Source of the DNA: a virus
IMG/VR virus record: IMGVR_UViG_3300025652_000340
Coordinates: 1-30,163 of that record
Length of the DNA: 30,163 nucleotides
Reading direction: 5' to 3' (one strand)
The notes under the pieces are model-generated. The model saw only the letters and a program-made list of their open reading frames with translations. It was not told the origin of the DNA and made no database searches. How positions within the stretch are numbered: the stretch's first letter is position 1; every line of letters begins with the position of its first letter. This document shows, piece by piece, positions 1 through 7,154 of this stretch. The position numbers and the translations under genes are program-made.

Positions 1-43
1 GAACTGCTGGAGCTGGAACATTTGATGGTTTTGCCACATTATT
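1..43. repeat. Terminal redundancy, left copy
   Basis: These 43 bases are identical to the last 43 bases of the window (30121-30163), and the capsid reading frame runs through the joint without a break. An overlap of this kind is what an assembler leaves when it closes a circular or circularly permuted molecule. It is not evidence of a real physical end of the phage DNA. Without the overlap the unit is 30,120 bp. Confidence 0.9.
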
Positions 44-497
44 AACTGCTGCTACTTTACCAGCTGGTCAAGACATTACTGGAGTTGCAATTACCGCTGA
101 AAACGTTGTTGAAGAATTAGGAAAAGTTGTTGATGCTTTACCATCTTCTTTATACGGAAACGAAGATTTATATATTTATGTTTCTCAAAACGTATTAAGA
201 GCATACAAAAGAGCAATTGCTGCTTCTGGTGGAAGTGTACAAGGTAACAACCAAGATTTAAACGTTGAGTTTTTTGATGGTATTAAAGTTGTTGCAGCAA
301 ACGGATTAGCAAATGATACAATAGTATCTACTTTGAAATCTAACTTATATTTTGGAACTGGTTTATTAAATGACCAAAACGAAATCAAAGTTTTAGATAT
401 GGCAGATTTAGATGGAAGTAAAAATGTGAGATTTATCGCACGTTATACTGCATCAGTTCAAATAGGAATTTTAGAAGACGTTGTTTTCTATTCTTAA
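1..497 (+). CDS. Major capsid protein, 3' part (continues from the right end of the window)
   Basis: This is the C-terminal half of the HK97-fold-type major capsid protein that starts at 29721. The first complete codon begins at base 3 and the stop is TAA at 495-497. Joined across the circle the protein is 298 residues, a usual size for siphophage capsid subunits. The visible half has alternating hydrophobic strands and a C-terminus ending in VVFYS, typical of a compact shell domain. It follows a scaffold-like gene and an XkdF-type protease, the expected order of a procapsid module. A strong intrinsic terminator lies 22 nt after the stop, as expected for a gene that must be expressed very highly. 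The capsid call rests on context, size and recognised resemblance to Bacteroidota phage capsids. Confidence 0.85.
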   Translation, partial: TAGAGTFDGFATLLTAATLPAGQDITGVAITAENVVEELGKVVDALPSSLYGNEDLYIYVSQNVLRAYKRAIAASGGSVQGNNQDLNVEFFDGIKVVAANGLANDTIVSTLKSNLYFGTGLLNDQNEIKVLDMADLDGSKNVRFIARYTASVQIGILEDVVFYS

Positions 498-518
498 TAA
501 CAAATAAATAATAACAAT

Positions 519-556
519 AAAGGAGTAGGTGGTTAATCTGCTTACTCCTTTTTTTT
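519..556 (+). terminator. Intrinsic terminator after the capsid gene
   Basis: An 11-bp stem (AAAGGAGTAGG at 519-529 against 541-551, with one G-T pair) closes an 11-nt loop and runs into a tract of T. It should limit read-through from the capsid gene and stabilise the 3' end of its message. Confidence 0.9.
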
Positions 557-580
557 ATAACTTAAAAAAAAATAATACAT

Positions 581-1105
581 ATGGCTTGTTTACTTACATC
601 TGGCAGAAAGTTACCTTGTAAAAATTCAGTTGGTGGTTTGAAAGCAGTTTATTTTACAGACTATGGTACATTGGGAGATGTTACAATAGTAGCTGGCGAA
701 ATTACTGCGATTGCTGGTACACCAGATTTTTACAAATACGATATTAAAGGTTCTTCTTCTTTAGAAACTGCAATTAATAGTTCAATAGAAAACGGAACAA
801 CTTTTTACACACAAACTTTAAATTTAACTTTGACTACTTTAGACAAAGCTACACAAGAAGAAATTAAATTATTAGCTTCATCAAGACCACACGTTGCAAT
901 TGAAGACTATAACGGAAACTTCTTTTTAGTTGGTTTAGTTCACGGTGCAGAGGTTACTGGAGGTACTATTGTTAGTGGTGCAGCAATGGGAGATTTAAGT
1001 GGTTTTACTTTAACTTTAGAAGGAATGGAAACATCTCCAGCTAATTTTACAGTTTCAACTGTTGTTACTGCAAATGTAAGTGATACACAAATTGACCCAG
1101 CATAA
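581..1105 (+). CDS. Putative major tail tube protein
   Basis: This 174-residue protein lies between two intrinsic terminators and so forms its own transcript segment, right after the capsid gene. That fits a structural subunit made in many copies. The composition is rich in Thr, Ser, Gly and Val, and the pattern suggests beta strands (for example LNLTLTTLDKATQEEIKLL in the middle), as in tail tube folds. The N-terminus MACLLTSGRKLPCK contains two Cys. There is no signal peptide or membrane segment. I recognise it as a conserved structural protein of Bacteroidota phages. Tail tube is the best guess from size, position and expression layout; a head decoration protein is the alternative. Confidence 0.55.
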   Translation: MACLLTSGRKLPCKNSVGGLKAVYFTDYGTLGDVTIVAGEITAIAGTPDFYKYDIKGSSSLETAINSSIENGTTFYTQTLNLTLTTLDKATQEEIKLLASSRPHVAIEDYNGNFFLVGLVHGAEVTGGTIVSGAAMGDLSGFTLTLEGMETSPANFTVSTVVTANVSDTQIDPA

Positions 1106-1127
1106 TTTTTAGTTCTAATTTATTTAA

Positions 1128-1160
1128 AAAGGGTAATCTTAATTGGTTATCCTTTTTTTT
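1128..1160 (+). terminator. Intrinsic terminator after the putative tail tube gene
   Basis: A 10-bp stem (1128-1137 against 1146-1155, two wobble pairs) with loop CTTAATTG is followed by eight more or less continuous T. With the terminator at 519-556 it isolates the 581-1105 gene as a separate unit. Confidence 0.88.
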
Positions 1161-1190
1161 TGCTTTAATATATAAATAATGTGTTTTTTT

Positions 1191-1203
1191 TTATTATATA
1201 TAT
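1191..1203 (+). promoter_or_regulatory. TATTATATA box before a late gene
   Basis: TTATTATATATAT lies directly against the ATG of the next gene. Because a terminator sits just upstream, this gene needs its own promoter. Similar boxes lie before the genes at 21111, 27964 and 29145 and upstream of the terminase genes. It lacks the Bacteroidota TAnnTTTG element, so a phage-specific factor is possible. This is an inference from repetition. Confidence 0.35.
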
Positions 1204-1665
1204 ATGAAACATTTGTTACCCACACCTGATGTACAAACTATTAATATTATACCAAGAGTATATTCTACATCTGTAACAATAAGTTTACGAGATGACAGTA
1301 CAAACAATGTGGTTTCTTTTGTGCTTCCTACTTCTGAAATTAAAGGTAATTATTTAGAACTATCTAATATCTTTTCTTTAAAAGAGGGACATTTTTATGA
1401 TTTAAAAGTTTATGAAATAAGAGGAAGTTATAAGCAATTTAAAGAAAGAGTTATTGCTTTAGGTGGAACGTTTGAAGACAACACTTGTTTATTGAGTTCT
1501 TTAGAAGCGGATGGATTAGTTAATACTACTGATTTAGATATCATTTACAGAGATAAAGTATTTTGCACTGCACAATCAACAAACCAATCAAATAACGAAA
1601 GCTATTCAGTCAATAAAGACGAATACAAATCAAAGAGTGGTAATAACGATTTTATAATATTATGA
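1204..1665 (+). CDS. Conserved phage structural protein, unknown role
   Basis: This is a 153-residue protein with an N-terminal beta-rich half and a polar C-terminus rich in Asn, Ser and Lys that ends in NNDFIIL. It overlaps the portal start by 4 nt (ATGA), so the two are translationally coupled and probably belong to the same particle region. Residues 79-99 (FKERV, then GTFEDNTCLLS) resemble residues 191-210 of the tail protein at 22803. I recognise it as a family found beside portal genes in Bacteroidota phages. A head-tail or tail accessory protein is likely, but no function can be read from motifs. A potential promoter box abuts its start. Confidence 0.6.
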   Translation: MKHLLPTPDVQTINIIPRVYSTSVTISLRDDSTNNVVSFVLPTSEIKGNYLELSNIFSLKEGHFYDLKVYEIRGSYKQFKERVIALGGTFEDNTCLLSSLEADGLVNTTDLDIIYRDKVFCTAQSTNQSNNESYSVNKDEYKSKSGNNDFIIL

Positions 1666-3485
1666 GTAAACACATAAATAAATACAGAAAGCCAACGGTG
1701 GCTAAAAAGAAAGATTCAAAGATTAGCTTTGTAAATCTATCAACTTATAGTTCTCCTAAAATTGTAGAATCTAAAAGTAAAGAGTGGGTTGAATTTGGTG
1801 CTAACAATAATTACTTTCAATTCTTAATTGATAGGTATAATGGAAGTCCAACAAATAGTGCAGTTATAAACGCTATTTCTCAAATGATTTTTGGTAAAGG
1901 TTTGGATGCTACAAACAGTTCTAAAAAACCAGAGCAATATGCTTTAATGATTTCTTTATTTAAAAAGGATGTTGTTAGAAGATTAGCTTATGATTTAAAA
2001 TTAGCTGGGCAATGTGCTATTCAAGTAATTTATTCAAAAGATAAAAAGACAATTCAAAGAGTTGAACATTTACCAGTTGAAACTTTAAGAGCAGAAAAAT
2101 GTAGTGCAGACGATAAGCAAGTACAAGCATATTATTACCATCCAGACTGGGCAAATGCAAAGCCAAGCGATGAACCTAAAAGAATACCAGCGTTTGGTGT
2201 TTCTAATAGTCCACAACCAATAGAAATTTTATATATAAAGCCCTATAAAGCTGGAATGTATTATTATAGTACACCAGATTATCAAGGTGGTTTACAATAC
2301 GCAGAATTAGAAGAAGAGGTTTCAAATTATCATTTAAACAACATTTTAAACGGACTTGCACCATCAATGTTAATTAATTTTAACAATGGAATACCAGATG
2401 AAAGTGCACAAACAATAATTGAAAATAAGATAAAGAATAAGTTTTCTGGAAGTTCAAATGCTGGTAAATTTATATTAGCTTTTAATGACGATAAAGAATC
2501 TGCTGCTGATATTACACCAGTTCAATTAAGTGATGCACACAACCAGTATCAATTTCTTTCAGAGGAATCACAAAAGAAAATAATGGTATCGCATAGAGTT
2601 GTTTCTCCTATGTTATTAGGTGTAAAAGATTCAAGTGGATTGGGTAACAATGCAGACGAATTAAAGACTGCAACTATCTTAATGGACAACACAGTTATTA
2701 GACCATTTCAAGAACTTTTAATAGATGCCTTTGACCAAATACTTGCATTCAATGGAATTGCTTTAAACCTATATTTTAAGACGTTACAACCTTTAGAATT
2801 TACAGATTTAGATAATGTAAAAGACAAAGAAACAAGAGAAGAAGAAACTGGTGTTAAAATGTCTAAAATGGATTCTGATTTAGAAGAGTTTGGAGAAGAT
2901 GAAGATTTAGATGAGTGGGAATTAATAGACGAAAGAAAAGTAGATTACGATTCAGAAGAAGAATTAGATAAAGAAGTTGAAGCGTTAAACAATCCTAAAT
3001 TATCTATCCTTTCTAAAATATACAATTTTGCAACTACTGGAACGGCAAGACCAAATGCAAAGAGCGAACAAGATGGAGAAGCAAACGGTTTTAAGTTCAA
3101 AGTAAGATACCAATACGCACCTTTAACTGCAAGTTCTGATAGTAGAGAGTTTTGCAAGAAAATGGTAGCGTCTAAAAAAATATATCGTAAAGAAGATATA
3201 CAAATGATGAGTAAAAGTAGCGTAAATGCTGGATGGGGATTAAATGGTGCTGATAATTACGACATCTTTTTATATAAAGGCGGAGGAGATTGTCATCATT
3301 TTTGGATGAGAAAGACTTATAAGTCAAAAAGAAAAGGTGGAACTGCTGATGCTAAAAATCCAAATTCAGAAATAAGCGTAAATAAGGCTAAAAAAGAGGG
3401 ATTTAAACCAGAAGTAAACGCTAAAGAGGTTGCAAAAAGACCAACAGATATGCCTAATAACGGATTTGTAAACAAAAAAAGATAA
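1662..3485 (+). CDS. Portal protein with an extra C-terminal domain
   Basis: A 607-residue protein. The first 400 residues look like a phage portal: an N-terminal basic arm, then WVEFGANNNYFQFLIDRYNG and SAVINAISQMIFGKGL, typical of Bacteroidota portals. The portal ring would sit at the capsid vertex and pass DNA. After an acidic linker at about 400-440 (many Glu and Asp), residues 450-560 form a second domain that ends with GGGDCHHFWMRKTY, a conserved-looking Cys-His-His-Trp cluster. The tail end is Lys-rich. The acidic linker and separate C-terminal domain suggest a fusion or a built-in accessory module. The next gene starts 1 nt after the stop. Confidence 0.8.
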   Translation: MSKHINKYRKPTVAKKKDSKISFVNLSTYSSPKIVESKSKEWVEFGANNNYFQFLIDRYNGSPTNSAVINAISQMIFGKGLDATNSSKKPEQYALMISLFKKDVVRRLAYDLKLAGQCAIQVIYSKDKKTIQRVEHLPVETLRAEKCSADDKQVQAYYYHPDWANAKPSDEPKRIPAFGVSNSPQPIEILYIKPYKAGMYYYSTPDYQGGLQYAELEEEVSNYHLNNILNGLAPSMLINFNNGIPDESAQTIIENKIKNKFSGSSNAGKFILAFNDDKESAADITPVQLSDAHNQYQFLSEESQKKIMVSHRVVSPMLLGVKDSSGLGNNADELKTATILMDNTVIRPFQELLIDAFDQILAFNGIALNLYFKTLQPLEFTDLDNVKDKETREEETGVKMSKMDSDLEEFGEDEDLDEWELIDERKVDYDSEEELDKEVEALNNPKLSILSKIYNFATTGTARPNAKSEQDGEANGFKFKVRYQYAPLTASSDSREFCKKMVASKKIYRKEDIQMMSKSSVNAGWGLNGADNYDIFLYKGGGDCHHFWMRKTYKSKRKGGTADAKNPNSEISVNKAKKEGFKPEVNAKEVAKRPTDMPNNGFVNKKR

Positions 3486-3486
3486 T

Positions 3487-3987
3487 ATGGCAACTGCATT
3501 ATTTATAAGTAGAACGGATTTAGTAAAAAACACTATCATAGATGGTAATGTTGATACTGATTTATTCATACAATATGTGAAGATTTCACAAGAGATACAC
3601 ATACAAAACTATTTAGGTAGTAAATTATATGATAAAATATCTGCTGACATTATAGCTGATAATTTAACTGGAGATTATTTAACGTTGGTTAACGATTATA
3701 TACAACCTATGTTAATACATTATGCTATGGTTGATTTTCTTCCATTTGCAGCGTATCAATTAAAGTCTGGAGGTATATTTAAACATTCTTCGGAAAACTC
3801 TGAAGCTGCTTCTAAAGATGAAGTTGATTATTTAGTACAAAAAGAAAGGGATTTTGCAGAACATTATACAAGAAGATTTGTAGATTATATTTGTTTTGAT
3901 AGTTCAAAGTTTCCAGAGTACAATCAAAATGTAAATTCTGATGTATATCCAGATAAAAATGTAGGTGGTTCAAATTGGGTAATATAA
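3487..3987 (+). CDS. Head-tail connector-like protein (DUF6712-like)
   Basis: The 166-residue protein begins MATALFISRTDLVKNTIIDG and continues with FIQYVKISQEIHIQNYLGSK. I recognise this pattern from a Bacteroidota phage family that takes the place of head-tail adaptor proteins next to the portal. It is mainly helical with many aromatic residues, and the C-terminus ends in GGSNWVI. It starts 1 nt after the portal stop and its own stop overlaps the next ATG, so it belongs to the head completion operon. The role as adaptor between portal and tail is inferred from position and family. Confidence 0.7.
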   Translation: MATALFISRTDLVKNTIIDGNVDTDLFIQYVKISQEIHIQNYLGSKLYDKISADIIADNLTGDYLTLVNDYIQPMLIHYAMVDFLPFAAYQLKSGGIFKHSSENSEAASKDEVDYLVQKERDFAEHYTRRFVDYICFDSSKFPEYNQNVNSDVYPDKNVGGSNWVI

Positions 3988-4070
3988 TGAAAGGATATAA
4001 ACCGAAAGCAGTAAACGTTGTTAAATTAGAAAAGTATTTAACTAAAAAAGAGAAAGCAAATGGCAAATGA
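3987..4070 (+). CDS. Tiny basic protein, 27 residues
   Basis: It starts inside the stop of the connector gene (TAATG) and overlaps the next gene by 11 nt, so it is tightly packed between two real genes and probably translated. The product is strongly basic (MKGYKPKAVNVVKLEKYLTK and more Lys). Nothing in it indicates a function. It could be a small head completion factor, or only a coupling peptide that carries ribosomes to the next gene. Confidence 0.5.
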   Translation: MKGYKPKAVNVVKLEKYLTKKEKANGK

Positions 4071-4236
4071 AATTTACAATAGTACTTGGTGGGGAAACAC
4101 AATTGATACTGCATCTTCAATAGGTACATCTACTGATATGATACAAGGGCAATTCAATATGAATGACAGACAAGAAGTAGAAGCAGTTAAATGTTTAGCA
4201 GATACAATACATACAATAGGATTAAAAAACATATAA
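4060..4236 (+). CDS. Small protein between connector and fibre genes
   Basis: The 58-residue product begins MANEIYNSTWWGNTIDTASS and has a helical C-terminal half (DRQEVEAVKCLADTIHTIGL). Its start overlaps the previous small gene and the LamG-like fibre gene follows after 10 nt. I recognise no family by motif. The packed position in the structural operon supports a real gene, perhaps a minor virion or fibre-assembly protein. Confidence 0.6.
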   Translation: MANEIYNSTWWGNTIDTASSIGTSTDMIQGQFNMNDRQEVEAVKCLADTIHTIGLKNI

Positions 4237-4246
4237 AACAAAGATA

Positions 4247-5407
4247 ATGGCGAAACCAAAATTAGCACTCATACCAGCAACGCAAGGAAGCAAGTTGTAT
4301 TCCGTATTACCAGCAGATGGTGTAGGAGATTTCAATTTTTCAAGAGGTACAACAGCTACAAGAATAAATAAAGATGGATTAATTGAAACAGTTGCAAGTG
4401 GTGTTTCAAGATTAAACTATCCTTTAATTGATGGTGTTGTAAATGGTTGTCCAAGTCATTTGTTAGAGCCGCAGAGGACTAATTTGATTACTTATTCGGA
4501 AGATTTTAGTCAATGGGTTTTATCTAATTCTGGAAATGGTCAAATACCTATTTTAACAAGTAATTATACTACTAATTTAGGTTTAAATGCTTCAAGAATT
4601 ATTTTCAATAGAACAAGTGCAAGTGCAAGTAATGTTTCTGCAATAAGAGGGAACGATTTTACGCAATCAACAAATACATTTTCTGTTTATATAAAATCAA
4701 ATACAAGTAATGTAAATATAGATTTTAGATTAGGTTCATCTATTTTAATTTATGAGATAACTACTGAATGGAAAAGAATAGAGATTAGTGGTTCTGACTT
4801 TTATCGTTCTTATTTTGGTTTGTTAGGTAATGATAGCAATGTGTATGCAGATATATCCATAGTTGCAGCACAAGTAGAACAAGGAAGCTACGCTACTTCT
4901 TACATACCAACAAGCGGTTCAGCAGTTCCTCGTTCAGCTGAAACTGCTTCGGGTTCTGGTGATGCGAATACGTTTAATGGTTCGGGTGTTTTTTTTGCTG
5001 AAATTAGTGCTTTATCTAATGATTTAACAAATAGAATTATTTCGATTAGCGATGGAACGGCAGATAATAGATTTTTATTGTCTTTTTCAACTAATTCTAA
5101 TGAAATAAGTGTTTTATTAAGAGTTGGAGGTGTTCCGGAAGGAAATTTTTCTTTTGTACTTAACAATATATTATCATTAAATAAAATAGCGTATAAATTT
5201 AGTGAAACAGAATTTGCATTATGGGTTAATGGCGTTAAAGTTGATTCTGTTACGGGTAATTTTGATGTTTGGAATAATAATGTAGTTAATAACCTACGTT
5301 TTTCAAGTAGAGACGGGTCTTATCCATTTTACGGAAACGTAAAACAAATTCAATACTTCGATTCAGTATTAACAGATGCAGAATTACAAGCATTAACAAG
5401 CAACTAA
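4247..5407 (+). CDS. LamG-like tail fibre or receptor-binding protein
   Basis: A 386-residue protein. The N-terminus (ALIPATQGSKLYSVLPADG, then DFNFSRGTTATRINKDG) is the attachment-type segment seen in many phage fibre proteins, followed by a carbohydrate-binding-like beta region at about 95-220. The C-terminal 150 residues have the pattern of a concanavalin/LamG fold: FFAEISAL, FALWVNGVKVDSV, NNLRFSSRDGSYPFYGNVKQ and a final FDSVLTDAELQAL. Such modules bind surface sugars, so host recognition is the likely role. It sits between head completion and lysis genes. The frame continues open for 86 codons after its TAA (see the next entry), which leaves open a longer read-through form. Confidence 0.75.
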   Translation: MAKPKLALIPATQGSKLYSVLPADGVGDFNFSRGTTATRINKDGLIETVASGVSRLNYPLIDGVVNGCPSHLLEPQRTNLITYSEDFSQWVLSNSGNGQIPILTSNYTTNLGLNASRIIFNRTSASASNVSAIRGNDFTQSTNTFSVYIKSNTSNVNIDFRLGSSILIYEITTEWKRIEISGSDFYRSYFGLLGNDSNVYADISIVAAQVEQGSYATSYIPTSGSAVPRSAETASGSGDANTFNGSGVFFAEISALSNDLTNRIISISDGTADNRFLLSFSTNSNEISVLLRVGGVPEGNFSFVLNNILSLNKIAYKFSETEFALWVNGVKVDSVTGNFDVWNNNVVNNLRFSSRDGSYPFYGNVKQIQYFDSVLTDAELQALTSN

Positions 5408-5425
5408 TCACTAATAGTTATAACC

Positions 5426-5668
5426 ATAAGGGTAACAAATACACACATTAAACCAACAAGAGTAAAATATAAAATTATTAATAAAATAGGCAAGTATAGC
5501 TTCGATTCAAGAGAACAAGCACAAACAAAGATTGATGCTTTAGGAACTGCAACTGATGAAGATGGTACTATTGACCATCCTTATGGTTGGAAATCTAAAA
5601 GTGTTAATATTGATGGAAATGGTGTACACGCTTTCTTTGGACTGAATTACGATTCTTTAAAATTCTAA
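5426..5668 (+). CDS. Coding segment without a normal start codon, downstream of the fibre gene
   Basis: Directly after the fibre stop the same frame is open for 86 codons (5408-5665) and ends at TAA. It contains no ATG, GTG or TTG. The encoded sequence looks real (KIGKYSFDSREQAQTKIDAL, then DEDGTIDHPYGWKSKSVN), compact and charged, ending FFGLNYDSLKF. The entry begins at an ATA codon (ATA AGG GTA ACA), which would give a protein of 80 residues starting I/M-RVTNTHIKPTRVKYK. Alternatives are read-through of the fibre TAA, an ATG lost by mutation or sequencing error, or a dead gene. Function unknown. Confidence 0.45.
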   Translation: MRVTNTHIKPTRVKYKIINKIGKYSFDSREQAQTKIDALGTATDEDGTIDHPYGWKSKSVNIDGNGVHAFFGLNYDSLKF

Positions 5669-5676
5669 CGTTGGAT

Positions 5677-5841
5677 ATGCAAGATATAAAAATAGGAGCA
5701 ATTAATCTACTAACTTTTACAGTTAGCTTTTCAAACATTGAACAATGGCTAAAAATAGCTTTATTAGTTGTTTCTATTGCATATACTGTATTGAAAATAT
5801 TTAAAATGAGTAATAATAATGAAACTAACAAAAAACTTTAG
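5677..5841 (+). CDS. Small holin-like membrane protein
   Basis: A 54-residue protein with one clear membrane segment (WLKIALLVVSIAYTVLKIF, residues 24-42), a short N-terminus and a polar C-terminus rich in Asn and Lys. It overlaps the endolysin start by 23 nt, the usual arrangement of a holin with its lytic enzyme. It would permeabilise the inner membrane or anchor a lysis complex. Length and a single membrane helix fit small class III-like holins. Another holin candidate lies 0.7 kb downstream, so the split of labour is unknown. Confidence 0.65.
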   Translation: MQDIKIGAINLLTFTVSFSNIEQWLKIALLVVSIAYTVLKIFKMSNNNETNKKL

Positions 5842-6202
5842 TAAGTCAGAATTTGAATGTTCTTGTGGATGTGAAATGCCTTTGGAAGTGTTTCACAATA
5901 TTCAAAAGGTCGCTAATCAACTTCAAATATTAAGAGATGCAACTGGTAAGTCAATTACTGTTAATAGTGCTTATAGGTGTGTAAAGCACAATAAAGCTAT
6001 TGGTGGAGTAGATTCATCACAACATATTTTAGGTAAAGCAGCAGATATTGTAGTTAAAGGAGTTGATCCAAGTATAATATTTGATTTAATTGATTTGTTT
6101 ATAAACGATTGTGAGATGCTTCAAGGTGGTCTTGGTAATTACAATTCATTTACACATTACGATATACGCAAAATAAAAGCACGTTGGGATTATAGAAAGT
6201 AA
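5819..6202 (+). CDS. M15-family peptidoglycan peptidase (endolysin)
   Basis: This 127-residue enzyme matches the peptidase M15 zinc-binding pattern: SSQHILGKAADI supplies His69 and Asp76, and THYDIR supplies the third ligand His113. The N-terminus SKSEFECSCGCEMPLEVF and the segment ITVNSAYRC are typical of the M15_3 group, which cuts peptide stems of the cell wall. There is no signal peptide, so release through a holin is expected, and holin-like genes overlap or follow it. The protein is a bare catalytic domain with no separate wall-binding domain. Confidence 0.88.
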   Translation: MKLTKNFSKSEFECSCGCEMPLEVFHNIQKVANQLQILRDATGKSITVNSAYRCVKHNKAIGGVDSSQHILGKAADIVVKGVDPSIIFDLIDLFINDCEMLQGGLGNYNSFTHYDIRKIKARWDYRK

Positions 6203-6203
6203 T

Positions 6204-6380
6204 ATGAAGCTATTAAAAGACTTATTACATTTTATAATGTTTTTATGTGGTGCAATAATAAGAATAGATAATATTAACTATCCAAATATACTAATGTTAA
6301 TTAACAGAATAATTATTACAATATTTTTAATAATATGTTTACAATTAAATTATTTTGTAAACTTAAAAAGGTACAATTAA
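6204..6380 (+). CDS. Small two-segment membrane protein in the lysis cassette
   Basis: A 58-residue protein made almost only of hydrophobic residues. Residues 6-19 (DLLHFIMFLCGAII) and 29-52 (a run of Ile, Leu and Met ending in NYF) could cross the membrane, separated by a polar turn IRIDNINYP. It starts 1 nt after the endolysin stop and ends 1 nt before the next gene. A holin, antiholin or spanin-like part is plausible from location only. No lipobox is present. Confidence 0.6.
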   Translation: MKLLKDLLHFIMFLCGAIIRIDNINYPNILMLINRIIITIFLIICLQLNYFVNLKRYN

Positions 6381-6381
6381 A

Positions 6382-6768
6382 ATGAAAAAGATATTAGATT
6401 GGTTTAGCGGTGGTGTAATTAAAGAGGTAGGTAAAGTAATAGATAATTTATTTACTACTAATGAAGAGCGTATAAAAGCTAAAAACGAAGTATTTAAAGT
6501 ACTAAAAGAACAACAATTAGAGTTACAGAAACTACAAACAGAAATAATATTAGCAGAAGCAAATGGTAATTGGCTACAAAGAAGTTGGCGACCAATACTA
6601 ATGCTTTCTTTTGGCTTTATAGTTATTTATGTAAAATTTATAGCACCTATGTTTAGTTTACCTATACCACCTTTAGAAGACCAATTTTGGAGTTTACTTA
6701 ATTTAGGTATTGGCGGATATGTAGTTGGTAGAAGTGCAGAGAAAGTTATGAAAGAATATAAAAAGTAA
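6382..6768 (+). CDS. Holin of the three-TM type (gene-transfer-agent holin family)
   Basis: A 128-residue protein with an amphipathic, coiled-coil-like N-terminal region (residues 20-62, rich in Lys, Glu and Gln). It continues with NWLQRSWRPILMLSFGFIV, a motif that I know from the Holin_3TM family, and then two or three hydrophobic stretches: 73-92, about 94-100 and 106-118. The C-terminus is basic (EKVMKEYKK). It is the last gene of the late operon, and convergent minus-strand genes follow. It would form pores that let the M15 peptidase reach the wall. Confidence 0.75.
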   Translation: MKKILDWFSGGVIKEVGKVIDNLFTTNEERIKAKNEVFKVLKEQQLELQKLQTEIILAEANGNWLQRSWRPILMLSFGFIVIYVKFIAPMFSLPIPPLEDQFWSLLNLGIGGYVVGRSAEKVMKEYKK

Positions 6769-6769
6769 A

Positions 6770-6789
6770 CCCCACATTAAAACGTGGGG
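6770..6789. other. Hairpin 1 of a three-hairpin array
   Basis: A perfect 6-bp stem (CCCCAC against GTGGGG) encloses the 8-nt loop ATTAAAAC. It begins 1 nt after the stop of the last late gene. No T tract follows on either strand, so it is not a textbook intrinsic terminator, though it may act as a barrier between convergent operons. The same loop occurs in the next two hairpins. Confidence 0.75.
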
Positions 6790-6797
6790 CAACAGTT

Positions 6798-6825
6798 GAT
6801 AAAAAGCATTAAAACGCTTCTTATC
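6798..6825. other. Hairpin 2 of a three-hairpin array
   Basis: A 10-position stem with one A-C mismatch (GATAAAAAGC against GCTTCTTATC) closes the identical loop ATTAAAAC. The stem sequence is unrelated to hairpin 1, while the loop is unchanged. This points to selection on the loop and on pairing rather than simple copying. Confidence 0.7.
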
Positions 6826-6828
6826 TTT

Positions 6829-6862
6829 GTGTTGGTAAAACATTAAAACGATTTTACAACAC
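6829..6862. other. Hairpin 3 of a three-hairpin array
   Basis: A stem of about 12 bp with two single-base bulges (GTGTTGGTAAAAC against GATTTTACAACAC) again closes the loop ATTAAAAC. Its 3' arm overlaps the inverted-repeat element at 6852-6878. A fourth ATTAAAACG, in a looser fold, lies at 7580-7588. Confidence 0.65.
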
Positions 6863-6878
6863 GGTATATAGTTAATGC
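6852..6878 (-). repeat. Cassette repeat, inverted copy (left boundary of a small gene)
   Basis: Read on the minus strand it gives GCATTAACTATATACC followed by GTGTTGTAAAA. It resembles, in opposite orientation, the element at 7125-7154 (GCACTAACCATATACC, then TATACGTTGTAAAT). The pair brackets the gene at 6879-7064, with the stop codon of that gene touching this copy. Confidence 0.6.
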
Positions 6879-7064
6879 CTAAGTCCGTGCCTTACCATCA
6901 TTTTCCACTTCTTTAGCCATAATTAAAATATTTTTTCTAGCCCATTCCACCCCAGCTTCAAAACCTTTTTTAAGTTCTTTATAACTATTTGTTTCGTGCA
7001 TATCAAAATAATTATGTGCATAATATTCAGATGCTTTTTCAATTTGTTGTTTTGTGTTTTCCAT
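6879..7064 (-). CDS. Small hypothetical protein bracketed by inverted repeats
   Basis: A 61-residue, mainly helical and charged protein. The stretch KELKKGFEAGVEWARKN is a motif often seen in short phage proteins, with a conserved-looking Gly-Phe-x-Ala-Gly and Trp-Ala. It has no membrane segment or signal. It is the last gene of the minus-strand cassette block and faces the late operon. Repeat copies in opposite orientation lie on each side. A long leader of about 60 nt separates the right-hand repeat from its start codon. Function unknown. Confidence 0.7.
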   Translation of the reverse strand: MENTKQQIEKASEYYAHNYFDMHETNSYKELKKGFEAGVEWARKNILIMAKEVENDGKART

Positions 7065-7124
7065 TTTATAAAATATTTTAATTATTACTTCTGTTCTTAA
7101 TTCAATCTTCGTACTATTTACACG

Positions 7125-7154
7125 GCACTAACCATATACCTATACGTTGTAAAT
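7125..7154 (+). repeat. Cassette repeat A1
   Basis: The plus-strand reading is GCACTAACCATATACC then TATACGTTGTAAAT. Copy A2 at 8388-8416 differs at only two positions in the first 26. It lies between two minus-strand genes, just after the stop of the upstream gene and before the leader of the downstream one. It also supplies one half of the 13-bp inverted repeat around the 7159-7548 gene. Confidence 0.75.

Noticed and set aside
1-43. Attachment site or terminal repeat of an integrated element
   Set aside because: The repeat is in the middle of the capsid frame and fits an assembly overlap. No integrase gene is present.
2945-3157. Minus-strand open frame inside the portal gene
   Set aside because: It is antisense to a well-supported gene, has no leader or context, and its composition is what the complement of AT-rich coding DNA gives.
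5604-5831. Minus-strand frame across the unstarted segment and holin gene
   Set aside because: It is antisense to two better-supported frames and has no operon context.
6770-6862. CRISPR-like or tandem-repeat array
   Set aside because: The shared unit is only 8-9 nt, the rest of each hairpin differs, and there is no regular spacer and no cas gene.
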